Shown in pieces: positions 63,070 to 64,000 of a stretch of DNA of 64,000 bases (its first letter is position 1; the number at the start of each line of letters is the position of its first letter). Origin of the DNA: Maribellus luteus (GTDB taxonomy: Bacteria; Bacteroidota; Bacteroidia; Bacteroidales; Prolixibacteraceae); contig NZ_QWGR01000011.1 in the NCBI RefSeq assembly GCF_003576475.1, positions 92,354 through 156,353 of the forward strand. The letters run 5' to 3'. Both the position numbers and the translations under genes were made by a program. Under the pieces are notes generated by a model. It had not been told where the DNA came from. It made no database searches and worked only from the letters and a program-made list of their open reading frames with translations.

Positions 63070-63789
63070 ATGCAGAAAGGAAAGGTATATATTGTGGGGG
63101 CGGGTCCCGGGCCGGCCGACCTGCTGACCATTCGTGCGCATCGTGCGATTGGTGAGGCCGATGTGGTGTTGTACGATGCCCTGGTGTCGCGCGAAGTGCG
63201 GCAGCTTTTTCCCGAAAAGGCCGAACTGGTGTTTGTGGGAAAAAGGGCAGGGGACGGCCGCGATGTAACAGTGCGCCAGAATGCCATACACGCCAAAATG
63301 CTTCAGCACTCCACGGAAGGAAAAACAGTAGTGCGCGTAAAGTCGGGCGACCCGATGGTGTTTAGCCGCGGCGCCGAAGAGACTTCTTTTTTAAAGGAAA
63401 ATGAAATTCCGTATGAAGTGATTCCCGGAATCTCGGCTTTTAATGCGGCGGCTGCCGAATTTGGCGTGGCGCTCACCGACCGCCGCGGAAGCAACTCGCT
63501 GCACCTGCTTTCGGGTACCGATGTGTCGGGAAAGCCGGTAAATGCACAACACCTGGCCGATATCCTCGAGAAACGCGGAACGGCGGTGCTTTACATGGGC
63601 ACAAAAGTGCTGGAGCAGATTGTCGAGGCTTTTGATCCCGGCGCGCGCGGACAAATCTCTGCCACCATTGTTTCCCGCACGGGCTTGCCCGATTCGGCGA
63701 TCATGGAAGGAAAACTTACCGAGGTGGCGGAGCTGCATTCGGTGGCTCCTTTAAAAACTCCCGCTTTGATTTTTTTGAAAAAATATTGA
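63070..63789 (+). CDS. cobA: Uroporphyrinogen-III C-methyltransferase
   Basis: 239 residues from ATG 63070, chosen over a TTG at 63058 because GGAGG lies at 63060-63064 in good Shine-Dalgarno position. SUMT motifs: KVYIVGAGPGPADLLTIRA, DALVSREV, VRVKSGDPMVFSRGAEE, VIPGISAFNAAAAEFGVALTDR and the C-terminal TGLPDSAIMEG. It methylates uroporphyrinogen III at C2 and C7 to precorrin-2, which the CysG-N type protein earlier in the operon oxidises on the way to siroheme. Last gene of the operon. Confidence 0.93.
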   Translation: MQKGKVYIVGAGPGPADLLTIRAHRAIGEADVVLYDALVSREVRQLFPEKAELVFVGKRAGDGRDVTVRQNAIHAKMLQHSTEGKTVVRVKSGDPMVFSRGAEETSFLKENEIPYEVIPGISAFNAAAAEFGVALTDRRGSNSLHLLSGTDVSGKPVNAQHLADILEKRGTAVLYMGTKVLEQIVEAFDPGARGQISATIVSRTGLPDSAIMEGKLTEVAELHSVAPLKTPALIFLKKY

Positions 63790-63851
63790 TCGTTGTTACA
63801 CGCTTAGCGCCTGTTTCCTGAACGCAGGTTTATCTGCATAAGCGGAAGTAG

Positions 63852-63884
63852 GGAACCGTTCTTTCTTAGAGAGAACGGTTCCTT
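63852..63884 (+). terminator. Probable terminator of the sulfite-reduction operon
   Basis: GGAACCGTTCT (63852-63862) and AGAACGGTTCC (63872-63882) are perfect 11-bp arms, 62 bases after the cobA stop. Only TT follows, so termination may be weak. The last 116 bases of the window hold no gene; AAAAAAAGTTTACAGG at 63935-63950 resembles a unit of the array at 14785-15001. Confidence 0.6.
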
Positions 63885-64000
63885 AAACATCCATTCGAAA
63901 TGTTTGAAAGCAGGGGCAAGGAATGACTCGTCCTAAAAAAAGTTTACAGGTTATAACTCCAAATTTATTTGTTTTCTGTAGTAGTTCTTCCATCTTTTTT

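Overview
The window looks like chromosomal DNA of a member of the Bacteroidota, probably order Marinilabiliales or Bacteroidales. The signs are two tandem SusC/SusD-type outer-membrane uptake pairs, A/T-rich gene starts with few Shine-Dalgarno sites, TAnnTTTG-like promoter elements, a gliding-motility/type IX secretion C-terminal domain, DUF4290 beside murA, a half-size TauE protein, and an EF-G paralogue with a degraded GTPase core. I name no species. I saw no tRNA, rRNA, CRISPR array, transposase or phage gene.

Layout. 1-1042: end of rsmI and a HAD phosphatase. 1043-12896: two SusC/SusD loci, each behind a long leader that is a diverged copy of the other; there are no glycosidases or dedicated regulators. 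13154-17708: a PurF-like protein without the catalytic cysteine, an inverted array of helically phased 20-21 bp repeats, an S41 peptidase lipoprotein and a MntA/HepT toxin-antitoxin pair. 17757-26515 (minus strand): a secreted protein of unknown function, dnaB, the PASTA-rluD-ddl operon, rpmH, and a two-component system followed by a TauE-like protein. 26687-32551 (plus): DUF1573 protein, meaB, lpdA and a FadL-type porin. 32733-38877: a divergent peptide deformylase, two lipoproteins, then an ECF sigma operon with an anti-sigma/beta-barrel hybrid and two tandem secreted paralogues. 39091-50920 (minus): tkt, serA, a Crp-family regulator, dnaJ, grpE, a TlpA-type thioredoxin, murA (Cys to Asp variant), DUF4290 and a PcrA/UvrD helicase. 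51134-57146: a type IX-associated protein, SRPBCC and membrane proteins, and an EF-G2-like factor. 57567-63789: the sulfite-reduction operon (DUF2061, CysG N-domain, cysJ, cysI, an NAD-dependent epimerase-like protein, cobA).

Most striking signal. In front of the sulfite-reduction operon lies what reads as a complete ribosome-mediated attenuator: a TAnnTTTG promoter element, a 30-codon leader peptide containing MACMMCMCC, a U-tailed terminator, and a perfect 9-nt complement between the end of the leader frame and the terminator's 5' arm that could act as antiterminator. CysI and CysJ make sulfide for cysteine, and CysG-N plus CobA make the siroheme that CysI needs, so cysteine control here would be logical. 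The second signal is the duplicated SusC leader. Its terminator-like hairpin region (3 changes in 81 nt) and the last ~50 nt before the start codon (identical) are better conserved than the mature SusC coding sequence. It also carries a small open frame running through the hairpin and a translation-start module that recurs five times.
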